Positions 6,918 to 14,394 of a stretch of 18,454 bases of DNA are shown piece by piece. The DNA comes from JAUVIB01 sp964424545. GTDB taxonomy: Bacteria > Calditrichota > Calditrichia > Calditrichales > Calditrichaceae. The translations under genes and the position numbers were made by a program. Each line of letters opens with the position of its first letter. Position 1 is the stretch's first letter. Where the stretch lies: assembly GCA_964424545.1 (NCBI GenBank), contig CAYRJN010000064.1, positions 1 through 18,454 on the forward strand. Direction: 5' to 3'. The notes under the pieces are model-generated. The model did not search any database, was not told where the DNA came from, and saw nothing but the letters and a program-made list of their open reading frames with translations.

Positions 6918-8000
6918 ATGGAATATTTGTATTTTTTTACGGCTCCGGATAAACAAATAGATATGTTGATGGCCGGATTAAGAGCTAAATCTTTCGAACC
7001 TTCCGCAACCGACATCCTTTCCGATTTAAAAGTAAAGTGTGAAAAAAATCGACCCAATGCCGTTGTAGTTGTGGATAATATGAAAGAGAAAGATCTTAAA
7101 GAATTGATTCCGGCTATAAAACAGATCCCCAATGTTTCCGATACGCCGGTTATTGGAATTACAATGGAAAAAAGTCATCTTAAATCGACAATTGAAATGT
7201 TTGAAGGCGGCGTATGCGACGTTATTCATTTGCCGGTAGATTTGGATGAAATTGTTTACCGGCTGCATTTGCGCATCGAAGAAGCGGGCTTGCAAAATAC
7301 GCTTACGCCGAATTTCTATTTCTTTTCCGAGTCACAAGAAAAGGAGCAGGGTAAGCGCAGTGGTATTTATCATTTTTATGATAAAAATCGCGTTAAAGTA
7401 GGCGATATTTCTATAAAAAACGGTCATGTTGTAGCGGCGACTTACGGCTCTATAATTAAAGAAGACGCTTTTTTACAGCTTGCAGTAAGCGATGTGTTGA
7501 GTTATCGTTTTGAAGTAAAAGAAGATATTGCAGACGGTAAGATGAATGCCAGTATTACCAATCTGTTAATGGAAGCGTCCAAATTGAAAGACGAAATAAA
7601 AAAGCAGCAGGAATATTCTTCCGAAGAGCAGCTTAAAGGACTTATTATAGATGAAAACCGCATTACGCGACTTGTAACAAACCGTACTCTGAAAAATTAT
7701 CAAATTGAATCACGCGTTATAGGACCAAAAGAATTTACTATCAGATTCCTTGGTAATTTTGCCCCGAACTTTTTGATAATCGATTATAAATCGGCTAAGA
7801 AAATTTTGGATATGATTTGGGACTCCGGAAAAAGCGAGGATGATTTGCCGGTAATTATTTATTGCGAAGAAGAGGTTAAAAACCTAAATTTCAAAAATAT
7901 TGATAAACATGTGGTTGAATTGGTAATTTATAAAAAAGATTTGTATTTAAAAGTACAGAATTTTTTAAAGAATTACTTTAATTATTCGCCCGAAAATTAA
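6918..8000 (+). CDS. Receiver-like / DUF4388 / receiver signalling protein
   Basis: This 360-residue protein appears to have three parts. Residues 1-125 look like a degenerate receiver. D53 sits at the phosphoacceptor position (VVVVDN), but the acidic pair of strand 1 is missing and the usual KP motif reads LPVDLDE, so phosphorylation is unlikely. Residues about 145-232 match the DUF4388 pattern also found in the gene at 16924-17652 (strands around KVGDISIKNGHVVAATYG, helix ASITNLLMEASKLKDE). Residues 238-352 form a second receiver-like domain that keeps D245/E246, D289 (FLIIDY) and a Lys near 339. No DNA-binding or enzymatic output domain is seen. It sits 1 bp after the hydrolase gene and 12 bp before accB. 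Domain limits are estimates. Confidence 0.72.
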   Translation: MEYLYFFTAPDKQIDMLMAGLRAKSFEPSATDILSDLKVKCEKNRPNAVVVVDNMKEKDLKELIPAIKQIPNVSDTPVIGITMEKSHLKSTIEMFEGGVCDVIHLPVDLDEIVYRLHLRIEEAGLQNTLTPNFYFFSESQEKEQGKRSGIYHFYDKNRVKVGDISIKNGHVVAATYGSIIKEDAFLQLAVSDVLSYRFEVKEDIADGKMNASITNLLMEASKLKDEIKKQQEYSSEEQLKGLIIDENRITRLVTNRTLKNYQIESRVIGPKEFTIRFLGNFAPNFLIIDYKSAKKILDMIWDSGKSEDDLPVIIYCEEEVKNLNFKNIDKHVVELVIYKKDLYLKVQNFLKNYFNYSPEN

Positions 8001-8012
8001 CCAGGAGGTAAG

Positions 8013-8501
8013 ATGGATCTGAGAGAAATTCGGCAATTGATAAAAATAGTTGAATCTTCCAATATTCATGAATTTGAGCTTGAAGAAGAGGGGACAAAAC
8101 TACGTATTTCCAAAGCGGTACCTGCCGATACGGCAATCGCTTACAGCGTTCCCCCTGCTCAACAAATGCCCATAGCCGCGCCGGTTCAAACCGGCGTCTC
8201 CGCCGCCCCTACAGCTGCGGAAACTCCAGTTGCTGCAGATGAAACCGAAGCGGATAAAAATCTGTATGAAATTCGTTCTCCGATGGTAGGAACGTTTTAT
8301 CGCGCTCCTTCGCCTGACGCTGATGCTTATGTTGAAATCGGATCGCAGGTTGCCGTAGGGCAGACCTTATGTATTGTGGAAGCGATGAAACTGATGAATG
8401 AAATTGAAGCGGATGTTTCCGGAAAAGTTGTAAAGATTATGGTTGAGAACGCGCAACCGGTAGAGTATAATCAGGTTTTATTCCTGATTGAAAAATCTTA
8501 A
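8013..8501 (+). CDS. accB: Biotin carboxyl carrier protein of acetyl-CoA carboxylase
   Basis: AccB carries CO2 on biotin between biotin carboxylase and a carboxyltransferase. The 162-residue protein has the N-terminal MDLREIRQLIKIVESSNIHE helix and strand typical of AccB. An Ala/Pro-rich swinging linker follows (about 40-80), then the biotinyl domain with EAMKLMNE (124-131, biotin on K126) and SPMVGTFYRAPSP ahead of it. A strong ribosome site, AGGAGG (8003-8008), lies 4 bp before ATG. The C-terminal 'thumb'-containing layout fits acetyl-CoA carboxylase more than other biotin enzymes. Its partner accC is about 2.7 kb away, separated by a kinase and a response regulator. No carboxyltransferase gene is in the window. 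Confidence 0.94.
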   Translation: MDLREIRQLIKIVESSNIHEFELEEEGTKLRISKAVPADTAIAYSVPPAQQMPIAAPVQTGVSAAPTAAETPVAADETEADKNLYEIRSPMVGTFYRAPSPDADAYVEIGSQVAVGQTLCIVEAMKLMNEIEADVSGKVVKIMVENAQPVEYNQVLFLIEKS

Positions 8502-8530
8502 TCCCGAATTACCGTTGTGTGTATAAATAG

Positions 8531-10111
8531 ATGAAAGTCAAGTCAAAACTTTGGCTAAGTTATTTTTCTTTTACTTTTCTTTTTTCAATATCGATCTTTT
8601 GGTTGCTGGTAGAATTAAAAGGGTTTAGTAATTCCGTTTCCGGATATATTGAGAATGATATATCGGCCTTGGCCGGCGTTTCGGAACAATTACAAAAGCT
8701 TGATAAGGTTTTTTCTCAGTATTTAACGCTTTTCATTCCATCGGGTAAACCGGGCTCTGCAAAATACAGACAAGTTTATAAAGCCAGAATAATTTTTAGC
8801 AATAATTGGGAAAAGTTAAAAAAGGAGTTAAAAAAACCTGTTCAATATTCTGCGCTTGACAAAACAATCAATCGATTTTATAATATTATTCACAAGCGTA
8901 AGGAGTATGTAAACACAGAAGGAGATTATAGTAAAAAATCAAATTTAGAAAAAAAAATTGATAAAAATTGGACTGCTCTTAATAATTTTATCATAAAATC
9001 TATATTGTCATTAAAAAATAATAAAGCTGCGGATGCCGAATATATACGTAAAACCCATATTGTCCCGCTGGTTAATACGTTAAGAGGCAATTTAAACGAC
9101 TTATTAAATATATACAGCAAAAGAAGTCGGCAAAAGTTAAAAGAGATACGCAAATATACGGTATCCACTTTTAAAATTATACCTTATTTTTTTGTGATCT
9201 TATTATTATTAATTTTCATAGTTGCCTTGGTTTTCTCAAATAGATTAACCAAACCTCTGGTATCTTTAAAAGAAGCTATTGATCAGGTTGCCGTTCAGGA
9301 TTATAATATTAATATTAAAAATAAGTCCGATGATGAAGTCGGGGAACTCGGCATTGCCTTTGAACAGCTTTCGAGAAGGTTAAAAGATTCGGAAAAATAT
9401 AAGACGTCGATGCTTTCTCAGTTTACGCATGAAATGAAAGATCCCATTGGAGCGACAATACAAGCGACGCGTATATTACTAAAGTCACCCGATACGACAA
9501 ATCAGCAATCGCGTTTTTTAAAAATAATAGAAAATAACAGCGAGCGTTTACGAAAATTAATCAATAATATTCTGCATAGCGCAACGTATGACAGAGGGAC
9601 AATAAAGCTGGATTACAGCAGTGTGGATATCGTTGAACTATTAAAAGAGGTTATTGTCGCCTTATCTTTAAATGCTAAACAAAAGAGCATTAAAATAAAG
9701 CATGGAGCGGTTCCCGCAAAAATAGTTTGTGAAATTGATTCGGATAAAATGGCAGAGGTCTTTCAAAACCTTATCAGTAACGCCATTAAATTCTCCAAAG
9801 AAGGGGCGGTAATAAGAATCGCCATTAAATCAAGCGGCGTTTCCACTGTAGAGTTTGCCGTTCAGGATCAGGGAATCGGGATTCCCAAAAAAGAGATACC
9901 CTATATTTTTGAAAAAATGTACAGAGCCAGCAATTCGAAAAAGATTTCGGTAAAAGGCACGGGTCTGGGATTGTATATAACATCACATATTATCAGAGCG
10001 CACGGCGGAAAAATCACGGTTGATAGTAAGTTGGGCGAAGGAACGATTTTTAGGGTGAAATTGCCGCGGAATAGAAAAATTGCCGAAGAGGGAGGCTGGT
10101 TTGACGCCTGA
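8531..10111 (+). CDS. Membrane sensor histidine kinase with HAMP domain
   Basis: This 526-residue inner-membrane kinase has a first membrane helix at about 7-28 and a periplasmic, mostly helical and Lys-rich sensor region at about 30-213, possibly a four-helix bundle. A second helix follows at about 216-237, then HAMP (238-290) with the DEVGELGIAFEQLSRRL signature. The kinase core is complete: H-box THEMKDPIGATIQATR (phosphoacceptor H300), N-box NLISNAIKFS (413-422), G1 DQGIGIPKKEIPYIFEKMYR (446-465) and G2 KGTGLGLYIT (475-484). No clear Shine-Dalgarno sequence precedes ATG 8531, so expression may be low. The stop overlaps the next regulator by 11 bp, which identifies its likely cognate partner. 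The ligand is unknown. Confidence 0.9.
   Translation: MKVKSKLWLSYFSFTFLFSISIFWLLVELKGFSNSVSGYIENDISALAGVSEQLQKLDKVFSQYLTLFIPSGKPGSAKYRQVYKARIIFSNNWEKLKKELKKPVQYSALDKTINRFYNIIHKRKEYVNTEGDYSKKSNLEKKIDKNWTALNNFIIKSILSLKNNKAADAEYIRKTHIVPLVNTLRGNLNDLLNIYSKRSRQKLKEIRKYTVSTFKIIPYFFVILLLLIFIVALVFSNRLTKPLVSLKEAIDQVAVQDYNINIKNKSDDEVGELGIAFEQLSRRLKDSEKYKTSMLSQFTHEMKDPIGATIQATRILLKSPDTTNQQSRFLKIIENNSERLRKLINNILHSATYDRGTIKLDYSSVDIVELLKEVIVALSLNAKQKSIKIKHGAVPAKIVCEIDSDKMAEVFQNLISNAIKFSKEGAVIRIAIKSSGVSTVEFAVQDQGIGIPKKEIPYIFEKMYRASNSKKISVKGTGLGLYITSHIIRAHGGKITVDSKLGEGTIFRVKLPRNRKIAEEGGWFDA
10091..10095 (+). promoter_or_regulatory. Ribosome-binding site fixing a TTG start inside the kinase gene
   Basis: GGAGG lies 5 bp upstream of TTG 10101, within the end of the kinase coding sequence. 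It favours TTG 10101 over the in-frame TTG at 10080 and explains the 11 bp overlap with the kinase stop. Confidence 0.7.
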
Positions 10112-11039
10112 AAATATAAAAATTTTAATAGTTGACGATGAAGAATATCAATTAACGCTTTTTGAAGCAATTATAAGCAGTTTCGGTTATAGAGTTTATC
10201 TGGCGCAAAGCGCCGATGAAGCGCTTGATAAAATACCGGAAATAGAACCGAATTTAATACTATTGGACAAAAAAATGCCGGGAACTGACGGTATCGAACT
10301 TTGTTCTTTGATAAAAAACATGCCAAGATACGTTAATCTGCCGGTAATTATGTTAACTTCCTCGGATGCCTTAAATGATAAGCTGGAAAGCTTTGACGAG
10401 GGCGTTGACGATTACATCATCAAAGACATGGATCATCAGGAGATAAATATTCGTATTCAAGCGGTTTTGCGCCGCTATAAACAAAATTTGGACAGTAATC
10501 CCTTGACGCATCTTCCCGGCAACAATATCATTCAGAAAACAATACAAAAACTAATCGATTCGGACAAACGCTTTTCCGTTGTTTATGCGGACTTGGATAA
10601 TTTTAAAGCCTATAACGATAAATACGGTTTTGTTAAAGGGGATGAAATGATATTGTTTGCGGCTAAATTGATCGAAAGCATGATCAATAAATACGGTAAT
10701 TTTGAAGATTTTCTCGGACATGTAGGAGGAGACGATTTCATCTTTATTACGACTCCGGATAACGCTGTGACTATTTGCGAGGCCATAAAAAACGGCATGG
10801 ACGAACGAATTGGCGAACTTTATAACGAAGAAGATCGTTTACGGGGATATATCGTTTCAAAAGATAGGCAGGGTGTTGTTCGTGAATTTCCGCTTGTTAC
10901 GCTTTCGATGGCTGTTATAAGTAATGAGGATCGTAAATTAAGCTCAATCGCCGAAATATCGGAAATAGCCGGCGAACTTAAAAAATTGGCTAAGAACATT
11001 TCCGGAAATAGTTATGTTTTTGATAAGAGGAAAAGTTAA
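10101..11039 (+). CDS. Response regulator with GGDEF-type (GGDDF) output domain
   Basis: This 312-residue protein has a receiver (about 5-125) with all key residues: D12/D13, phosphoacceptor D56 (LLDKKMPGTDG), T86 and K108. Its output domain is GGDEF-like. It has the family opening NPLTHLPGNNII, VVYADLDNFKAYNDKYG...KGD with the metal-binding Asp and substrate-binding Asn, and GGDDF (209-213) in place of GGDEF. Asp for Glu in the fourth position is unusual, so diguanylate cyclase activity is plausible but not assured. The RxxD inhibitory site five residues upstream reads NFED, so product feedback is probably absent. TTG 10101 is chosen because of GGAGG 5 bp upstream. It overlaps the kinase gene by 11 bp and is probably phosphorylated by that kinase. 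Confidence 0.85.
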   Translation: MTPENIKILIVDDEEYQLTLFEAIISSFGYRVYLAQSADEALDKIPEIEPNLILLDKKMPGTDGIELCSLIKNMPRYVNLPVIMLTSSDALNDKLESFDEGVDDYIIKDMDHQEINIRIQAVLRRYKQNLDSNPLTHLPGNNIIQKTIQKLIDSDKRFSVVYADLDNFKAYNDKYGFVKGDEMILFAAKLIESMINKYGNFEDFLGHVGGDDFIFITTPDNAVTICEAIKNGMDERIGELYNEEDRLRGYIVSKDRQGVVREFPLVTLSMAVISNEDRKLSSIAEISEIAGELKKLAKNISGNSYVFDKRKS

Positions 11040-11086
11040 CATAGGGGAATTATTTTACAACATAAAATACTTTTCTGCTTGTAATA

Positions 11087-11115
11087 TTCGGATAAAAATT
11101 CTAAATTCATATAAT
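11087..11115 (+). promoter_or_regulatory. Candidate promoter upstream of accC
   Basis: A perfect TATAAT (11110-11115) lies 17 bp downstream of TTCGGA (11087-11092), which matches the -35 consensus only in part. It falls in the 213 bp gap between the response regulator and accC and would give a leader of about 130 nt. The -35 is weak and the region is AT-rich, so the call rests mainly on the -10 and the location. Confidence 0.35.
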
Positions 11116-11173
11116 AAATATTGCAATACTAGGATAGATGAAAAAGCGTATAAATTTTATAATAAATATGCAA
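11110..11173 (+). repeat. Imperfect direct repeat in the accC leader region
   Basis: TATAATAAATATTGCAA (11110-11126) recurs as TATAATAAATATGCAA (11158-11173), differing by one T, with start points 48 bp apart. Each copy contains a perfect TATAAT. They could be binding sites for a regulator or duplicated promoter elements. Chance is possible in AT-rich sequence, though 16 matching positions with a shared GCAA end is more than expected by eye. Confidence 0.5.
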
Positions 11174-11252
11174 AGTAGATTTGGTAATGCGGTAAAGATA
11201 ATCTTAGCGAAATTGAAATATGCGCTCTAAAGAAAATCTAAGGAGATAAAAT

Positions 11253-12599
11253 TTGTTTAAAAAAGTATTGATTGCCAACAGAGGCGAAATTGCCTTAAGA
11301 ATAATAAGAGCTTGTAAAGAGTTGGGCGTGAAGACGGTTGCTGTTCACTCGGAGGCCGATACTCATTCTCTACATGTGCGTTTTGCAGACGAAGCTATCT
11401 GCATCGGGCCTGCATCAAGCACCGATAGTTACTTGAATCCTGTACGAATTCTAACAGCTGCGGATATTTCCGGCGCAGACGCCATCCATCCGGGATACGG
11501 ATTTTTAGCGGAAAATCCGGAATTCGCCGATATGTGCCATTCCAGCAATATAAAATTTATCGGCCCGCCTGCGGATGTGATTCGCAATATGGGCAATAAA
11601 GCAGCCGCAAAAGCGCTAATGAAAAAAGCGGGTGTTCCTGTGGTACCGGGAAGCGAAGGGGTTCTAAAAGATGTTGAGGAGGGACGAAAATTAGTTGAAG
11701 AGATCGGCTTTCCCGTTATCTTAAAAGCCGTAGCCGGCGGCGGCGGTCGTGGAATGCGTATTGTAAATAATATGGATGAATTCGAGATGAATTTTCAGAT
11801 TACTCAGGCTGAAGCGGAGAGCGCTTTTGCCAATCCCGATCTTTACCTTGAAAAATTTATCCGCAATCCACGCCATATTGAGATACAACTTATGACGGAT
11901 CAGCACGGAAACGCCGTTTTTCTCGGTGAACGCGAATGCAGTATACAGCGACGTCATCAAAAACTGCTCGAAGAGTCCCCGTCAGCGGCCGTCAGCGAGG
12001 AACTACGTCAAAAAATGGGCAGCGTAGCCGTGGCAGGGGCATTAAAAGCCGGTTACGAAGGCGCTGGTACTATCGAATTTTTGTTGGATGCCGATGGTAG
12101 TTTCTATTTTATGGAAATGAACACGCGTATTCAGGTAGAGCATCCCGTGACGGAAATGGTTTATAACCGAGACTTGTTAAAAGATCAGATCCGCGTAGCA
12201 GCAGGAGAGCCGTTGGGCTATTCTCAGAATGATCTGAAACTATACGGGCACGCTATTGAATGTCGTATTAATGCCGAAGACTGGGAAAGGAATTTTATGC
12301 CTAATCCCGGTGAAATTACCAGTTTTCATGTTCCCGGTGGAATGGGTATTCGCGTGGATTCGCACGCTTATCAACGTTATACGATTCCTCCGTATTACGA
12401 TTCTCTTGTGGCCAAGTTAATTGCTTTTGGTAATACCCGCGACGAAGCAATAGCGCGCATGCGCCGCGCCTTAGAAGAATTTATTATTGAAGGGATTAAA
12501 ACAACCATACCCTTTCACCAAAAATTAATTGAACATCCGGATTTTCAGAACGGTAATTTTGACACCGGATTTCTTGAAAATACAGATTTAACAGAATAA
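11253..12599 (+). CDS. accC: Biotin carboxylase subunit of acetyl-CoA carboxylase
   Basis: AccC uses ATP and bicarbonate to carboxylate biotin on AccB. The 448-residue protein matches the family from end to end. The N-domain is KKVLIANRGEIALRIIRACK (3-22) with HPGYGFLAEN (79-88). The ATP-grasp part has K116, K158 and the glycine-rich GGGGRG (162-167). The active site MEMNTRIQVEHPVTE (287-301) includes R292, and the C-domain ends normally. The start is TTG 11253 with AGGAG 7 bp upstream. It stands alone as a biotin carboxylase, not fused to a carrier, and pairs with accB upstream. Pyruvate carboxylase subunit A or another acyl-CoA carboxylase remains possible, since these share the domain. gcvH follows after 11 bp. 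Confidence 0.93.
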   Translation: MFKKVLIANRGEIALRIIRACKELGVKTVAVHSEADTHSLHVRFADEAICIGPASSTDSYLNPVRILTAADISGADAIHPGYGFLAENPEFADMCHSSNIKFIGPPADVIRNMGNKAAAKALMKKAGVPVVPGSEGVLKDVEEGRKLVEEIGFPVILKAVAGGGGRGMRIVNNMDEFEMNFQITQAEAESAFANPDLYLEKFIRNPRHIEIQLMTDQHGNAVFLGERECSIQRRHQKLLEESPSAAVSEELRQKMGSVAVAGALKAGYEGAGTIEFLLDADGSFYFMEMNTRIQVEHPVTEMVYNRDLLKDQIRVAAGEPLGYSQNDLKLYGHAIECRINAEDWERNFMPNPGEITSFHVPGGMGIRVDSHAYQRYTIPPYYDSLVAKLIAFGNTRDEAIARMRRALEEFIIEGIKTTIPFHQKLIEHPDFQNGNFDTGFLENTDLTE

Positions 12600-12610
12600 A
12601 CGGAGGAGTA

Positions 12611-12991
12611 ATGAATATACCTAAAGATTTAAAGTACACGAAAGATCATGAGTGGGCTAAATTAGAGGGCGATACGGTAACCGTGGGTATTACGGATTAC
12701 GCTCAGGGCGAATTAGGTGATGTGGTATACGTCGAACTGCCCGAAGTCGGAACGGAATTGGAGGTTGAAGAAACCTTCGGGACGATTGAGGCGGTAAAAG
12801 CCGTTGCCGATCTTTTCAGTCCCGTTTCAGGGGAAATTATTGATGCGAACAGTGAAACCCTTGAAGACGCGCCGGAAACCATCAATAGCGACCCGTATGG
12901 CGACGGTTGGATGGTTAAGATAAAAATATCCGATCCGGCACAGTATGAAGCTTTAATGAGCGCCGAAGATTATGAGAAACATATTTCATAA
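12611..12991 (+). CDS. gcvH: Glycine cleavage system H protein
   Basis: GcvH carries the aminomethyl group on lipoyl-lysine between the P, T and L proteins of glycine cleavage. The 126-residue protein has YTKDHEWAKLEGDTVTVGIT (9-28) and the lipoylation motif FGTIEAVKAVADLFSPVSGE, with K63 as the modified residue. It ends with NSDPYGDGWMVKIKI and an alpha-helical tail, all standard. GGAGGAG lies just ahead of ATG. It is 11 bp after accC, so transcription with the biotin carboxylase is likely. gcvT, lpd and lipoate-attachment genes are not in the window. Confidence 0.95.
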   Translation: MNIPKDLKYTKDHEWAKLEGDTVTVGITDYAQGELGDVVYVELPEVGTELEVEETFGTIEAVKAVADLFSPVSGEIIDANSETLEDAPETINSDPYGDGWMVKIKISDPAQYEALMSAEDYEKHIS

Positions 12992-13065
12992 TTATTAGAA
13001 AAAGATATTATGATGTACCGTTTTTGTTGATCCATTGATACAGTTTTTAAGAAAGGTGACTAATA

Positions 13066-14382
13066 ATGGCGTATTTATCTAATTCCGATGCGGATTTTAA
13101 AGAGATGCTGACGGTGATCGGCGTTGATAGTTTTGATGATTTGATTGAAAATATCCCACAAGATATTCGTTTTAAAGGCTCTCTTAATGTTCCCGAGGCC
13201 GAATCGGAATTCGGCGTATCTCGCATATTGGAACAAATGTCAGAAAAAAATAGAAATTATATTTCCTTTCTCGGCGGCGGTGTTTATGACCACTATTCCC
13301 CTGCTATTATTGGCGCCATAATTTCGCGTTCCGAATATTATACGGCTTATACGCCATATCAACCGGAAGTTAGTCAGGGAAATTTGCAGTTAATGTATGA
13401 ATTTCAATCCATGATTTCCGAATTGACGAATATGGATGTGACCAATGCATCCATGTATGAAGCCGGCTCGGCTTTGGCGGAGGCTGCCTTGCTTTCCGTA
13501 AGTTACAGTAAACGAAAAAAACTATTGCTTTCCGCTCAAATTAATCCTCATTACAAAAACGTATTAAAGACGTATGTTAACAATGCTGATATCGAATTGG
13601 TTGAAATACCGGAGAAAAACGGAATTACCGATATGAATGCTTTGTCATCATTGATGGATGATAATGTCGGCGGCATAATCATGCAACATCCCAATTATTA
13701 CGGTTTTTTTGAAGATATGGAAACGGTGGCTAAATTCAGAGAGGATAAAAAACGTCTTTTAATTCAAGTGTATGATCCCATTTCTCTCGGTTTAATTAAA
13801 ACACCTGGTGATTTCGGCGCCGATATAGCCGTGGCAGAAGGGCAGAGTCTCGGTATTCCGCAAAATTACGGCGGCCCGTTTGTAGGTCTGTTTTCAACTA
13901 CCCAGAAACTTGTGCGTTTAATCCCAGGACGCCTTGCCGGAATAACCGAGGACGTAAACGGAAAACGCGGTTTTGTTTTAACGTTGCAAACGCGTGAACA
14001 GCACATTCGCAGAGAAAAAGCCACTTCAAATATTTGCACTAATTCGGGTTTAATGGCTCTAATCGCAGGTATATATTTGGCAACCCTTGGTAAGAGCGGG
14101 ATAAAAGAGACTGCGCAGCTATGTTTGGAAAAATCGCATTACCTTGCCGATGAACTTACGCAAATCAAAGGCGTGGAATTACTTTCAAAAGCGTCGTATT
14201 TTAAAGAGTTTACCGTTAAATTACCTGTTCGGACAGATATACTCCTTAAACAGGCAGAAGAAAAGCATATCTTCGCCGGATTAAAAATTGATGAAGATAA
14301 ATTACTGATTGCTGTTACGGAAAAACGCACCAAAGCCGAAATGGATAAATTGGTCGACGTATTCAAGTCCGTTATTTTATAA
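13066..14382 (+). CDS. gcvPA: Glycine dehydrogenase (decarboxylating) subunit 1
   Basis: GcvPA is one half of the split P protein, which decarboxylates glycine and passes the aminomethyl group to lipoyl-GcvH. The 438-residue sequence has the family features PYQPEVSQGNLQLMYEFQS, NASMYEAGSALAEAALL, VYDPISLGLIKTPGDFGADI and GQSLGIPQNYGGPFVGLFS, followed by LQTREQHIRREKATSNICT. As usual, this subunit lacks the PLP-binding Lys, which is in subunit 2. The start ATG follows AAAGGTGA by about 6 bp. It lies 74 bp after gcvH and is separated from its partner subunit by a response-regulator gene. Confidence 0.95.
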   Translation: MAYLSNSDADFKEMLTVIGVDSFDDLIENIPQDIRFKGSLNVPEAESEFGVSRILEQMSEKNRNYISFLGGGVYDHYSPAIIGAIISRSEYYTAYTPYQPEVSQGNLQLMYEFQSMISELTNMDVTNASMYEAGSALAEAALLSVSYSKRKKLLLSAQINPHYKNVLKTYVNNADIELVEIPEKNGITDMNALSSLMDDNVGGIIMQHPNYYGFFEDMETVAKFREDKKRLLIQVYDPISLGLIKTPGDFGADIAVAEGQSLGIPQNYGGPFVGLFSTTQKLVRLIPGRLAGITEDVNGKRGFVLTLQTREQHIRREKATSNICTNSGLMALIAGIYLATLGKSGIKETAQLCLEKSHYLADELTQIKGVELLSKASYFKEFTVKLPVRTDILLKQAEEKHIFAGLKIDEDKLLIAVTEKRTKAEMDKLVDVFKSVIL

Positions 14383-14394
14383 ATAGGAATTATT

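Noticed and set aside
10080..10100. TTG at 10080 as the start of the GGDDF regulator
   Set aside because: The seven extra residues are not receiver-like, and the GGAGG at 10091-10095 points to TTG 10101.
11121..11154. TTGCAA and TATAAA as a promoter before accC
   Set aside because: The spacer is 22 bp, too long; the TTCGGA/TATAAT pair at 17 bp is preferred.
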